In this document: positions 1-8,089 of the stretch, one piece after another | How the letters are laid out: the number at the start of each line of letters is the position of its first letter | Position numbering within the stretch: the first letter of the stretch is position 1 | Assembly (NCBI RefSeq): GCF_001950255.1 | Contig: NZ_BDJK01000006.1 | Coordinates: forward strand, 62,001-126,000 | DNA: 64,000 nucleotides | Origin: Carboxydothermus pertinax | GTDB taxonomy: Bacteria > Bacillota > Z-2901 > Carboxydothermales > Carboxydothermaceae | Reading direction: 5' to 3' | Program-made: the position numbers and the translations under genes | Notes under the pieces: model-generated | The model's database searches: none | Told to the model about the DNA's origin: nothing | What the model saw: only the letters and a program-made list of their open reading frames with translations

Positions 1-717
1 GCAGCAAAGCTTTTAAAAGAAGGTGGGGTGCTGGTTTACTCCACTTGTACCTTTAATCCAGAAGAAAATGAAAAAGTAATTGTAGCTTTTTTGCGGCAAA
101 ATCCTAATTTCGTTCTGGATGAATTTAAGTTAACCGGGATATCTCCGGGAATCCCCGAGTGGGCAGATAACTTTCAGGAACTTAGAAAAACTTACCGGAT
201 TTGGCCTCACCGTCACAAGGGCGAAGGCCATTTTGTGGCTCGAATGGTTAAATTAGCTGGAAGTATCGCTGCCAGGGTTAAAACAAAATCAGGGAAAAAT
301 CGAGGAAAAAGAGAAAGTTTAAAGGAGTTTCAGGATTTCTGGCAGGAGTATTTAAACCTGCCGGTGCCAGAGGTCTTTGTAAAAGGTGAAAAAGTTTTTC
401 TTTTACCGGAAGAATTTCCAGAATTAACGGGAGTCCGGGTAATAAAAGCGGGCTTACAAATAGGGGAAGTAAAAAAAGGACGGTTTTTACCGTCCCAGGA
501 GCTTGCTTTTAGCATTCTTGGAAAAAATTTTAAACGGCAAATTGAAATGCCCCAAGCCCTTCGGGCAGCGTATTTAAGGGGGGAAAGTATTCCGGTTTCC
601 TGGGAAGAAGGTTGGTATTTGGTAACATTAGATGGAGTTGGAATTGGGTTTGGTTATGTTAAAAAGGGCATTTTTAAAAATCAATTAGCAAAATATCTCA
701 GAGGTTTGGCTTTGTAA
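1..717 (+). CDS. RsmB/RsmF-type 16S rRNA m5C methyltransferase, 3' part only
   Basis: The reading frame is open from base 1, so the gene starts upstream of the window and about 238 C-terminal codons are present. The fragment begins near the end of the SAM-dependent methyltransferase domain: the catalytic motif STCTF, whose Cys attacks the cytosine C6, is at window residues 14-18, followed by the usual NPEENE. The rest matches the C-terminal RNA-binding (PUA-like) extension of RsmF-type enzymes. The expected reaction is SAM-dependent 5-methylation of a cytosine in rRNA. The 3' end overlaps the convergent GGDEF/HD-GYP gene by 33 bp. The family is clear; the exact target base cannot be read from this fragment. 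Confidence 0.85.
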   Translation, partial: AAKLLKEGGVLVYSTCTFNPEENEKVIVAFLRQNPNFVLDEFKLTGISPGIPEWADNFQELRKTYRIWPHRHKGEGHFVARMVKLAGSIAARVKTKSGKNRGKRESLKEFQDFWQEYLNLPVPEVFVKGEKVFLLPEEFPELTGVRVIKAGLQIGEVKKGRFLPSQELAFSILGKNFKRQIEMPQALRAAYLRGESIPVSWEEGWYLVTLDGVGIGFGYVKKGIFKNQLAKYLRGLAL

Positions 718-2334
718 CTGTTTAATAGTCATAATAAATACCTCAACTAAATCCGGATCGAAATGGCTACCGCTACACCTTTTTATTTCCTCCAAAGCCT
801 CCTGGTAATTAAAAGGTTCCCGGTAAGTACGGGTTGAGGTCATAGCGTCAAAACTATCGGCTAAAGTAATGATTCGTGCTAATAAAGGAATATCCCTTCC
901 CGAAAGACCATCGGGGTAACCACTACCGTCATATTTTTCGTGGTGATGGTAGATAATAGGAATTAATGGCTTTAAAAAGGGTATTGGTTGTAAAATCTCA
1001 GCGCCGATCACTGGATGTTTTTGGACTGCTTTCCTTTCTATTAGGGTGAGCGTCCCGGGTTTATTAATGATTGCTTCATCAATCCAAATCTTACCCACAT
1101 CATGTAAAAGAGCAGCCAAATAAACATTTTTTAAATCTTTCGGGCCAAGGGTAAGATTTTTGGCGATTTGATAAGATAAGATACTTACCTGGCGGGAATG
1201 CTCTAAAGTATAATGGTCTTTAAAATCAATGAGTGATAACAAAACTTTTAACGTCTTTAATAATGTTTTTTCTGCTGGGGTAAAATCAATTAAAATTTCA
1301 TCTTCTAAGGAAACGTGATTTAAAAGGTTAAAACGGCTTCTTTTAATCTGATACATTGCCCGGTCGGCTAATTCCAGTGCCAGCTGCGGGGTGGGGGCAA
1401 GGCCTAAAGTTGAGGCGCCAACGGAAGCTTTTAAAAAGCCGCGAAAGCGGTTTTTACCAATAACAAAGGTGTGATGTTTTATTTTTTCGGAAATCCTTTG
1501 AGCAATTTTTAAAGCTGTTTGATAATCGGTAGCAGGGAGGAGAACAGCAAATTCATCGCCACCATAGCGAAAAACCAGATCGTTTTTTCTAACGGTATTT
1601 TTTATGATTTTGGCAGTGGTTTTAATGATTTGGTCACCGGCGTGATGGCCAAACATATCGTTAAATTTTTTAAAATTATCAAGGTCAATCATAATGACCG
1701 AAAGGGGAAGTTTAGTCGGATCTTCGGCACAGTTTAAAAGACATTCCTGTAAATAGCGATAATTATAAACACTGGTTAAGAAATCTTGATAGACCCCTTT
1801 TTCCAGACGGTAAAAGAGCTGTAGGTTTTCAATGACATAAGCTGTATGGTTGGCAAAAAAAGTTAGAAGTTCAAGGTCTTCTTCGGTGAAGAAATTTTTT
1901 TCTTGATGAAAGACAATGATTACCCCTAAAATTTTGGATTTTCCTAACATAGGGGCAGCAATACTACTTTTATGCCCGTAATAAGTAACTATTTCTTTAT
2001 TGGTTAGAGGAGAAGTGGTTGTATCATTAATTAAGACAGGTATTCTTTCCTTAAAAACATAAAGGCTAAGCCCTTCATTTTCGGTTAAATTTTCAGGAAT
2101 GGGTTTATTGGCGGAAGAATATTTGGATTTTAGATTAAATTCATATTTAGGGTTTTTTGGAATAACAATATTACAGCCTAAGGCCTGCCATAAATCTTTG
2201 AGGTAGAAACATACTTCTCTTAAGATATCTTCAGGGTTTTTGAATTTTGCAAGTAGTTGATGAAATTCATTTATTTTTTTGAGCGGATTATTAAGATTAT
2301 TAACCCTAAGATACGCAGGTTTGGAATTTAACAT
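685..2334 (-). CDS. GAF-GGDEF-HD-GYP signalling protein
   Basis: This is a 549-residue cytoplasmic protein. An N-terminal GAF-like sensor region spans about residues 30-175. A GGDEF domain spans about 180-345 with an intact GGDEF signature, so it may make cyclic di-GMP. A C-terminal HD-GYP domain spans about 360-540, with the HD of LLHDVGK and the HHEKYDGSGYP segment typical of phosphodiesterases. Both catalytic signatures look intact, so the protein could make and break c-di-GMP or switch between the two in response to the GAF ligand. The ATG is preceded by AGGAGG at good spacing. No transmembrane segment is evident and no target gene lies next to it. Domain calls are firm; the signal sensed is unknown. 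Confidence 0.9.
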   Translation of the reverse strand: MLNSKPAYLRVNNLNNPLKKINEFHQLLAKFKNPEDILREVCFYLKDLWQALGCNIVIPKNPKYEFNLKSKYSSANKPIPENLTENEGLSLYVFKERIPVLINDTTTSPLTNKEIVTYYGHKSSIAAPMLGKSKILGVIIVFHQEKNFFTEEDLELLTFFANHTAYVIENLQLFYRLEKGVYQDFLTSVYNYRYLQECLLNCAEDPTKLPLSVIMIDLDNFKKFNDMFGHHAGDQIIKTTAKIIKNTVRKNDLVFRYGGDEFAVLLPATDYQTALKIAQRISEKIKHHTFVIGKNRFRGFLKASVGASTLGLAPTPQLALELADRAMYQIKRSRFNLLNHVSLEDEILIDFTPAEKTLLKTLKVLLSLIDFKDHYTLEHSRQVSILSYQIAKNLTLGPKDLKNVYLAALLHDVGKIWIDEAIINKPGTLTLIERKAVQKHPVIGAEILQPIPFLKPLIPIIYHHHEKYDGSGYPDGLSGRDIPLLARIITLADSFDAMTSTRTYREPFNYQEALEEIKRCSGSHFDPDLVEVFIMTIKQLQSQTSEIFC

Positions 2335-2529
2335 ATTGACCTCCTGATAGGCTTTCTATTCTTTATTTCTGCAATCAAGTGGGAAAATCCTTTTTTATAT
2401 ACAAAAAATGTGAAAATGTATACATTGATTTTTATTGAAAAAGTAAGAAAACTATCTTGTAAAACAATTAAAGATATCCTAATATACAAGAGGTGCTTTT
2501 TTTATCTTTATCTAGGCGGAGGTTTAAAT

Positions 2530-3042
2530 ATGGATTTGAAAAAACACATTTTCGACATACCTGATTTTCCAAGCCCGGGGATTATCTTTCGCGATATTAC
2601 ACCGCTCTTACAAAACCGGGAAACTTTTAGTTACACGGTGGACCTTTTAGCGGAAAAAATAAAAGATTTAAATCCCACCCATGTGGTAGCCATTGAGTCC
2701 CGGGGATTTATGTTTGGAGCACCTTTAGCCTATAAGCTTGGGCTTGGTTTTGTCCCAGTGCGTAAAGAAGGTAAGCTTCCCCGGGAGAGTATAAGTGCAT
2801 CGTACGACTTAGAGTACGGTAGCAATACTTTAGAAATTCACACCGACGCTCTAAAACCTGGGGATAAGGTGGTAATTGTCGATGACGTTTTAGCCACCGG
2901 AGGGACCATGAAGGCGACGGTGGAGCTTTGCGAAAAACTAGGAGCTAAAGTAGAAGCCCTTTTGTTTGTGATAGAACTTTTAGCTTTAGAAGGTCGGGAA
3001 AAACTTGCTGGGAAAAAGGTTATCTCTCTTGTTCAATACTAA
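2530..3042 (+). CDS. apt: adenine phosphoribosyltransferase
   Basis: The 170-residue product starts MDLKKHIFDIPDFPSPG, like other Apt proteins. It carries the PRPP-binding loop VVIVDDVLATGGT at about residues 117-129. It would salvage adenine by joining it to PRPP to give AMP. An upstream in-frame ATG at 2410 would add 40 residues that do not look like the family. The ATG at 2530 follows GGAGG and gives the normal length, so I chose it. The gene appears monocistronic, with a strong hairpin terminator directly after the stop. In many Firmicutes apt lies beside relA; here it does not within view. Confidence 0.95.
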   Translation: MDLKKHIFDIPDFPSPGIIFRDITPLLQNRETFSYTVDLLAEKIKDLNPTHVVAIESRGFMFGAPLAYKLGLGFVPVRKEGKLPRESISASYDLEYGSNTLEIHTDALKPGDKVVIVDDVLATGGTMKATVELCEKLGAKVEALLFVIELLALEGREKLAGKKVISLVQY

Positions 3043-3049
3043 ACCACGG

Positions 3050-3078
3050 CCCTTCCAGTAGCTGGAAGGGTCTTTATT
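3050..3078 (+). terminator. Rho-independent terminator after apt
   Basis: A perfect 9-bp stem (CCCTTCCAG paired with CTGGAAGGG, 3-nt loop) begins seven bases after the apt stop codon and is followed by a T-rich stretch. Confidence 0.85.
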
Positions 3079-3133
3079 ATTTTCTTTAGGTGAAAATAAT
3101 GTTATAATGACAGAAAAAGTGAGGTTAATTTAA

Positions 3134-4072
3134 ATGAGCTTTCCTATTCTTAATTTTAAAGGTAAAACAACCCGTTATCCTATTATCCAAGGAGGTATGG
3201 CGGTAAAAATATCTACTGCCAGCCTTGCTTCCGCAGTTGCCAATGCTGGAGGAATTGGCTTAATTGCAGCTTCAGGTTTGACTTCGGAGGAATTGGTTGC
3301 TGAAATTAAAAGAGCCAGAAAGTTAACTTCCGGTATTATAGGCATTAACATCATGTTTGCGGTAACCCGTTTTAGGGAACTGGTTTTAACTGCCTTAAAG
3401 GAAGGAATCGATTTAGTTGTTACCGGTGCGGGGTTTTCCAGAGATGTTTTTTCCTTAGGTAGAGAATTTAATACCCCGGTGGTATCAATTGTTTCCTCAG
3501 CTAAACTTGCTAAAATTGCTGAAAGTTATGGGGCAGCGGCAGTGGTGGTGGAGGGAAAGGAAGCCGGCGGACACCTGGGGACGGATAAGTCAATATGGCA
3601 AATCCTCCCGGAAGTGGTGAAAGCGGTGAAAATACCGGTTATTGCCGCTGGGGGGATACTGACCAGGGTAGATATTAAAAAAGCTTTTAAAATTGGAGCA
3701 GCTGGCGTGCAAATGGCCACCCGTTTTGTTCTGACCCGTGAGTGTGAGGTTCATGAAAACTATAAAAATCTATATTTAAAAGCCAATAGGGAAGAAGTAG
3801 TGATAATTGAAAGCCCTGTTGGGCTTTTGGGGCGGGCTCTTAAAAACCGTTTTGTGGAAAGACTTTTTGCCGGGGAGGACTTAACGCCTAAGCGGTGTGA
3901 AAATTGTCTTAAAAAATGCCGGCGGAATTTTTGTATTATGGAAGCGCTAGAGCGAGCCCGTTTGGGGGATATGGAAAATGGCCTGGTGTTTTCTGGGGAA
4001 AGGGTCGGGGAAATTAAAGAAATAAAGAGTGTGCCGGAAATAATTAGGGAACTCTTTTTGGGGGTGGAGTAA
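3134..4072 (+). CDS. FMN-dependent nitronate monooxygenase / enoyl-ACP reductase II-like oxidoreductase
   Basis: This 312-residue TIM-barrel flavoprotein belongs to the 2-nitropropane dioxygenase/FabK superfamily. The start (IIQGGMAVKIST), the AGGIGLIAASG segment and the late phosphate-binding stretch (VIAAGGILTR, GAAGVQMATRF) are typical. The C-terminal part carries a Cys cluster (CENCLKKCRRNFC, about residues 256-268) seen in the clostridial branch of this family. Its substrate could be a nitronate, an enoyl-ACP or another electron acceptor; sequence alone does not decide. The stop overlaps the ATG of the next gene (TAATG), so it is translationally coupled to the probable selenoprotein downstream. 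The start has a GAGG site. A TATAAT at about 3103 may be the promoter -10 element. Confidence 0.8.
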   Translation: MSFPILNFKGKTTRYPIIQGGMAVKISTASLASAVANAGGIGLIAASGLTSEELVAEIKRARKLTSGIIGINIMFAVTRFRELVLTALKEGIDLVVTGAGFSRDVFSLGREFNTPVVSIVSSAKLAKIAESYGAAAVVVEGKEAGGHLGTDKSIWQILPEVVKAVKIPVIAAGGILTRVDIKKAFKIGAAGVQMATRFVLTRECEVHENYKNLYLKANREEVVIIESPVGLLGRALKNRFVERLFAGEDLTPKRCENCLKKCRRNFCIMEALERARLGDMENGLVFSGERVGEIKEIKSVPEIIRELFLGVE

Positions 4073-4365
4073 TGAACATTACAGTTTATGGAACTAGAAA
4101 AAGGGAATGTTCCAGCTGAGGGACTCTTCCAACTCAGGAAGAGTTGGTGAAGTTTTTAAAGCCAAGTTTAGAACGCCGCTTTGGTGGGAGGGTAAGTATT
4201 CGGTTTGTGGATATAGAAGGAGAGTTACCCAATGAGATAAGAGAAAAAATAAAGGAAAATCCCTTGCCCCTGGTATACTTTGAAGACAAGTTTAAATTTG
4301 CCGGTACGTTAAATTATTCGGTCCTGGCCAGACATTTAGCAGAAGTAGGGATAAAGGAAGAATAA
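4072..4365 (+). CDS. probable selenoprotein, YuzD/DUF1462-like thioredoxin-fold protein with C-S-S-Sec
   Basis: Reading through one in-frame TGA at 4117-4119 gives a 97-residue protein. It begins MNITVYGTRKRECSS, then Sec16, then GTLPTQEELVKFL, and ends at TAA 4363-4365. It resembles the small YuzD-type disulfide-reductase-like family (VYG, CxxC, LPTxEE, a VDIEGE strand, PLVYFEDK). The TGA falls exactly on the second Cys of the CxxC motif, which is the usual Cys-to-Sec pattern in redox selenoproteins. A hairpin suitable as a bacterial SECIS follows the TGA. GGGGGTGGAG precedes the ATG, which overlaps the stop of the upstream flavoprotein gene. A routine gene caller would report only a short piece from TTG 4144. 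The alternative is a pseudogene with one nonsense mutation, but the frame is otherwise intact and the codon position argues against it. Function is probably thiol/selenol redox chemistry, perhaps with the upstream flavoenzyme. Confidence 0.8.
4117..4147 (+). promoter_or_regulatory. putative bacterial SECIS element
   Basis: Immediately after the in-frame TGA, CCAACTC (4129-4135) pairs perfectly with GAGTTGG (4141-4147) around the 5-nt loop AGGAA. The loop has a G in its second position and starts 16 nt after the TGA, which fits the published description of bacterial SECIS loops. A second, mutually exclusive stem (ACTCTTCC with GGAAGAGT, 4123-4144) can also form. Confidence 0.65.
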
Positions 4366-4395
4366 AACCGGGCCTAAAAGGTGCCCGGTTTTACA
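4364..4395 (+). terminator. Rho-independent terminator after the selenoprotein gene
   Basis: AAACCGGGC pairs with GCCCGGTTT starting at the stop codon and runs into T residues. It ends the two-gene flavoprotein/selenoprotein operon. Confidence 0.75.
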
Positions 4396-4522
4396 GTAGG
4401 GGTATTTTTCATAACTTTTGTAAACTTTATATTAACTATGTTATAAAAATGTAAAAACATCGGATAAAATCTTGAAGTAATTATTCAAAATATTAAAATA
4501 TAAAAACGGAGGTGACAATGTT

Positions 4523-4690
4523 ATGAAAAAAGAGGCAGTAAAAGGTTTATTCTGGTATGAAACCTACGTTAAATTGATCACCGGTAACAAAAATAAGGAA
4601 CGGAATACTAATCTTCAATCCAAAACTCCCAGGCGCAGTAAAAATCATCGGGATGTTCATCCGGCGGACAGGCCAGGCACCGGGTTTTAA
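4523..4690 (+). CDS. possible 55-residue small protein, unknown
   Basis: An ATG at 4523 follows a strong GGAGGTGA site and opens 55 codons. The product is basic and has no recognisable domain. The last 28 codons overlap the 3' end of the convergent DUF6125-like gene, so the downstream part may be only a shadow of that gene. The good ribosome binding site is the main reason to list it. It may be a non-functional start or a real micro-protein. Confidence 0.3.
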   Translation: MKKEAVKGLFWYETYVKLITGNKNKERNTNLQSKTPRRSKNHRDVHPADRPGTGF

Positions 4691-5114
4691 TCCGGGGATC
4701 GATAGTTTTCGCAAAGCCGGAATATTCGGTTATACCCACCGGTTTACAGGGAAAATCCGGAAGGTTTTTTCGCTTGCGCGCTTCTTGGACCCGACAGGTT
4801 TTCATCTTATAAATTAATTTATTTCCTTCCATTACCATTTCTTGCTGGTTTAAAAAGCCATACAGACGAAACCGAAGGGCTACTTTTAAAGCGTCAAGTC
4901 CCCCCTTTTCCGGAAGCTTTAAAAATTCTTTAATTCTTTTAGCCTCGATAACTGTAAACTGGGCCCAGGCAGCTTCATCGAGTTTTATGGCATTATCCAT
5001 GCCAAAATGTTTTTCCACTTCTAAAAACCAGAGGCCGTCATGAGCAAGCCACCTCTTGGCAAAGTCCTCTAAAAGAAGTAGTGCCTGCTCTTTGGTTAAA
5101 TCCTGCGGTTGCAC
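4608..5114 (-). CDS. DUF6125-like protein of unknown function
   Basis: The 168-residue soluble protein begins with GTG after AAGGAGGG. The N-terminal part (LLLLEDFAKRWLAHDGLWFLEVEKHFGM) and the late Cys-containing segments (CRVQEARKRK, FPCKPVG, RCLACPPDE, FYCAWEF) match the pattern I associate with the DUF6125/L-2-amino-thiazoline-4-carboxylate hydrolase-like group of anaerobes. Five Cys lie in the C-terminal half and could bind a metal. I know no proven function for this group. It stands alone, convergent with the small ORF at 4523 and divergent from the sensor kinase. Confidence 0.65.
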   Translation of the reverse strand: MQPQDLTKEQALLLLEDFAKRWLAHDGLWFLEVEKHFGMDNAIKLDEAAWAQFTVIEAKRIKEFLKLPEKGGLDALKVALRFRLYGFLNQQEMVMEGNKLIYKMKTCRVQEARKRKNLPDFPCKPVGITEYSGFAKTIDPRIKTRCLACPPDEHPDDFYCAWEFWIED

Positions 5115-5256
5115 AAAGCTCCCTCCTTTAAAAATAAAAAATATTCAAAAAATTTTTCTTTTTTAGTATTCGCTTTCTTTTTTTAAAATCCTTTTTTAAG
5201 GTTTAAAAGGATTTTTGTTAATCTTTGTCGAATAGGTTCCTTTTGAGGTGGAAAAT

Positions 5257-7197
5257 TTGTCGAAAAAAATAATCTTATTAACCTTCTTCTTATTAGTTAC
5301 CTTTTCCTCTTCGGCTTTAGCAACTACTAAGTATCTTGTGGTTGGTGACAGTGAATACCCGCCCCTTTGCTGTCTTGATAGTAATAAAAAACCTTCAGGT
5401 TTTGATGTAGACCTGATAGTTGCGGTAGCTCGGGAAGCGGGAATAGATATTGAAATCAAGTTAATGCCCTGGAGTGAAGCCAGGCGCATGGTGGAAAAAG
5501 GGCAGGCGGATATTCTTTTAGGGGTAAATTTTACTCGGGCTCGTGCCAAGCTTTATGATTTTACCGAACCGTATCTTGAAAACCGCCAGGTTATTTTTGT
5601 TCAGGAGGATAACTATTTTATAAACAATCTGGAGGATTTAAAAGGGCTTAAGGTGGGTATCCAAAAAGGAGATGTGGCTTTAGATTTAATTGGGGAAAAT
5701 CCGGATATTTTAGTTGAATTATATGAAGATCAACAAGAAGCTCTTTTGGCTTTAAGTCAAAATAAAGTAACTGCAGTGATTGGTAATTACTACACTGGTT
5801 TGTATTGGCTTCATAAGTTAAACCTGGAAAATAAAATAAAAGTTGTTGGGGTACCTCTTTCTATTACGCAATATGGTTTGGGTGTTAAAAAAGGTACAAA
5901 TCAAGAGCTTCTAAAAAAATTAAATGAAGCAATAATACGCTTAAGAGCAAAGGGAGAGCTTGATAATCTTAAAACCAAATGGTTTGGCGAATCTCCCTAC
6001 GAAAAAAGGCTTTACTTTAATCGAATAAGAACTTACCTTTTTGCTGGGCTTTTTATTTTCACAATTTTATTGTTATTTATCTTGTGGTTAAACCGATTAT
6101 TACAGCAAAAAGTAGAAAAAGCAACTTACGAATTAAATATGGCTTACCGGGAGCTTTCGGCACAAAAAGATTTAATGGATAAAATGTTAGAACACGAATT
6201 AAACGGAATTATTACCTTAGATGAGAATCGGATAATAAAGCGGATTAATAAAAGTGCTCTAAAAATTTTAGGAATCCAAGAAAGGGAGCTTGAAGGGCAG
6301 CATTTTTCTTTTTCCCCCCTTAAAGATTATTTTCCAGAGCCTTTTCTGGAACGGGCCTATCAGGGACAAACTTGCTCTCTTAATGAACATCGGGTTAACG
6401 TCGCCGGTCAGAGTAAATATTTAAGTATAAACTTTATTAGCATTCCTTCGATTGGTGCCGTTTTAATAAATTTTAGGGATATTACTGAGGAAAAACAGAG
6501 CTTTGACCTGATGGTGAACCGGGATAAACTAATAACCGTTGGACAGATGGTGGCCGGTTTTGTCCATGAAATAAAAAATCCCCTTTTCACCGTTTTAAAT
6601 TACCTTGAACTTTTGCCGTTAAAAGCCGATGACCCAAAATATCGGGAAGAAGTGATAAATATTATAAAAAACGAATTAGGTAGTGTCCAAAATTTAATTA
6701 ATGATTTATTAAATTATGCCCGACCACAAAACTCACAAAAGACAAATGTTTCTCTGGAAGATGTTATTCTTCCTCTTTTAAATCTTTTAGAACCGCAGTT
6801 TATAGCTAAAGGAATTACGGTAAACAAAGAAAATTTAAAATTAAAAGTTTTTGCCGATCCCGTACAGCTAAAGCACGTCTTTATGAACCTTCTTTTAAAT
6901 GCTATTGATGCTATCCAGGGAAAGGGGGAAATTAAGCTTCGTGCCTTTGAACTTCCTGAGAAAATAAAAATTGAGGTGATTGATACCGGTATAGGTATCC
7001 CCCCTCAATACTTAAGTCAAATCTTTAATTTATTTTTTACTTCCAAAAAGGATGGAAACGGTATTGGCCTTGCTATTTGTCAAAAATTAATCCAGGAAAA
7101 TAACGGCGATATTCTGGTAGATAGCTTTCCCGGTAGAGGAACAACTTTTACCATCTTTTTGCCCAAAGCTGGTGACCTAGATGTTCAAGCAGAGTAA
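5257..7197 (+). CDS. sensor histidine kinase with fused amino-acid-type binding domain
   Basis: The product is about 646 residues. It has a signal/anchor (KKIILLTFFLLVTF), a periplasmic-binding-protein type 3 domain (about 25-245, with FDVDLIVAVAREAGI and MPWSEARRMVEKGQADIL), a transmembrane helix (about 262-280), a PAS-like region (about 310-415), and HisKA and HATPase domains. The phosphorylated His is in FVHEIKNP. The N box (NAIDAI), G1 (DTGIGIP) and G2 (GNGIGLAI) boxes are intact. It would sense a small solute, perhaps an amino acid, outside the membrane. TTG 5257 is preferred over GTG 5248 because GAGGTGG overlaps the latter and is well spaced for the former. No response regulator lies next to it, so it is an orphan kinase here. 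Confidence 0.88.
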   Translation: MSKKIILLTFFLLVTFSSSALATTKYLVVGDSEYPPLCCLDSNKKPSGFDVDLIVAVAREAGIDIEIKLMPWSEARRMVEKGQADILLGVNFTRARAKLYDFTEPYLENRQVIFVQEDNYFINNLEDLKGLKVGIQKGDVALDLIGENPDILVELYEDQQEALLALSQNKVTAVIGNYYTGLYWLHKLNLENKIKVVGVPLSITQYGLGVKKGTNQELLKKLNEAIIRLRAKGELDNLKTKWFGESPYEKRLYFNRIRTYLFAGLFIFTILLLFILWLNRLLQQKVEKATYELNMAYRELSAQKDLMDKMLEHELNGIITLDENRIIKRINKSALKILGIQERELEGQHFSFSPLKDYFPEPFLERAYQGQTCSLNEHRVNVAGQSKYLSINFISIPSIGAVLINFRDITEEKQSFDLMVNRDKLITVGQMVAGFVHEIKNPLFTVLNYLELLPLKADDPKYREEVINIIKNELGSVQNLINDLLNYARPQNSQKTNVSLEDVILPLLNLLEPQFIAKGITVNKENLKLKVFADPVQLKHVFMNLLLNAIDAIQGKGEIKLRAFELPEKIKIEVIDTGIGIPPQYLSQIFNLFFTSKKDGNGIGLAICQKLIQENNGDILVDSFPGRGTTFTIFLPKAGDLDVQAE

Positions 7198-8077
7198 ACC
7201 GGGTAAGTTTGGTTAGTAATTCGCCAGGTAATTTTTCCCGGTTATAATAAGCCCCAGCCAGAGCTCCGGTGATGGCGGCGCGGCTGTCCGCGTCACCGCC
7301 TAGATTGGCGGATTTAATAATAATATCAAAAGGGTTATCTTCTGCAAGGAAAATATAAACCGAAGCCTCTACCGTATCGGTAACAAAACCACTGGTTTTT
7401 AAGTCACAGGCATTTAAATACGATAAGCGGTAAAACCGTTCCCTAGAAACTCTGGCCTTGGCCAGAGTTTCTCTTTTTAAATAAAAATCGGTTTTTTTCA
7501 ATGCTTCTTCATAGGCTTTTAAGCGATTTGTATTAGACAAAAGTTCTTTAACAAAGAAGCCAGTAAATAAAGCTACATAATCGGTAACTGGATGGGGATG
7601 GGTAAGCCGAGAAAGCTTTAAGGAGTACTCGCGAAAAATTTCATCATTACTATAAAAAAGAGCTGCCGGGATTATTCGAGGTAGACTTCCGTTACCGCAA
7701 AGCCTTTCCCCTAACTTGGAAATAAGATAGCTTTCTATTTTATCCGGTATAAAGCCAAAAAGCTCATAAGCTTCTAAAGCAGTGCGGGTAGCCGTACCGT
7801 ATAGCTCTGGTCTTTTTAATACTTCTTTTTGCAGAGCTTCAAACAGTATAGGATACGGATTTTCGGGATCCCTTAATATTGAAGTAGCGGTAATAATTAA
7901 AATATTGGTATCGTCGGACCCTTCTCCCGGGGGGAGGTTAAAAGGCCCACCGCCAGTTATATCCTGAAAGATGCCGTATTTGTTTTTAATTTCTTTTTCT
8001 TCCATATTTTCTAAAGTGACTCCTAAGGCATCTCCTAAGTAAAAGCCAAGAAGACAACCGGTATATTTTTCTTTCAT
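7148..8077 (-). CDS. ADP-ribosylglycohydrolase family protein (DraG/ARH-like)
   Basis: The 309-residue protein has the family landmarks: GCLLGFYLGDALG at the N-terminus, GSDDTNILI (the GxDDT metal-binding motif, about residues 53-61), and GGDADSRAAITGALAGAYY near the C-terminus with the second Asp pair. These residues normally bind two divalent metals and remove ADP-ribose from proteins or small molecules. No DraT-type ADP-ribosyltransferase or nif genes are nearby, so the target is unknown. Its 3' end overlaps the convergent histidine kinase gene by 50 bp. Confidence 0.85.
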   Translation of the reverse strand: MKEKYTGCLLGFYLGDALGVTLENMEEKEIKNKYGIFQDITGGGPFNLPPGEGSDDTNILIITATSILRDPENPYPILFEALQKEVLKRPELYGTATRTALEAYELFGFIPDKIESYLISKLGERLCGNGSLPRIIPAALFYSNDEIFREYSLKLSRLTHPHPVTDYVALFTGFFVKELLSNTNRLKAYEEALKKTDFYLKRETLAKARVSRERFYRLSYLNACDLKTSGFVTDTVEASVYIFLAEDNPFDIIIKSANLGGDADSRAAITGALAGAYYNREKLPGELLTKLTRFTLLEHLGHQLWAKRW

Positions 8078-8089
8078 AAAACCTCTCCC

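Noticed and set aside
3841-3960. Cys cluster in the flavin oxidoreductase as a novel iron-sulfur site
   Set aside because: Similar C-terminal Cys segments are, to my knowledge, common in the clostridial branch of this family, so it is not unusual.
4144-4365. A 73-codon gene starting at TTG 4144
   Set aside because: It is only the downstream part of the frame that begins at 4072 and passes through the TGA; it lacks the redox motif and a ribosome binding site.
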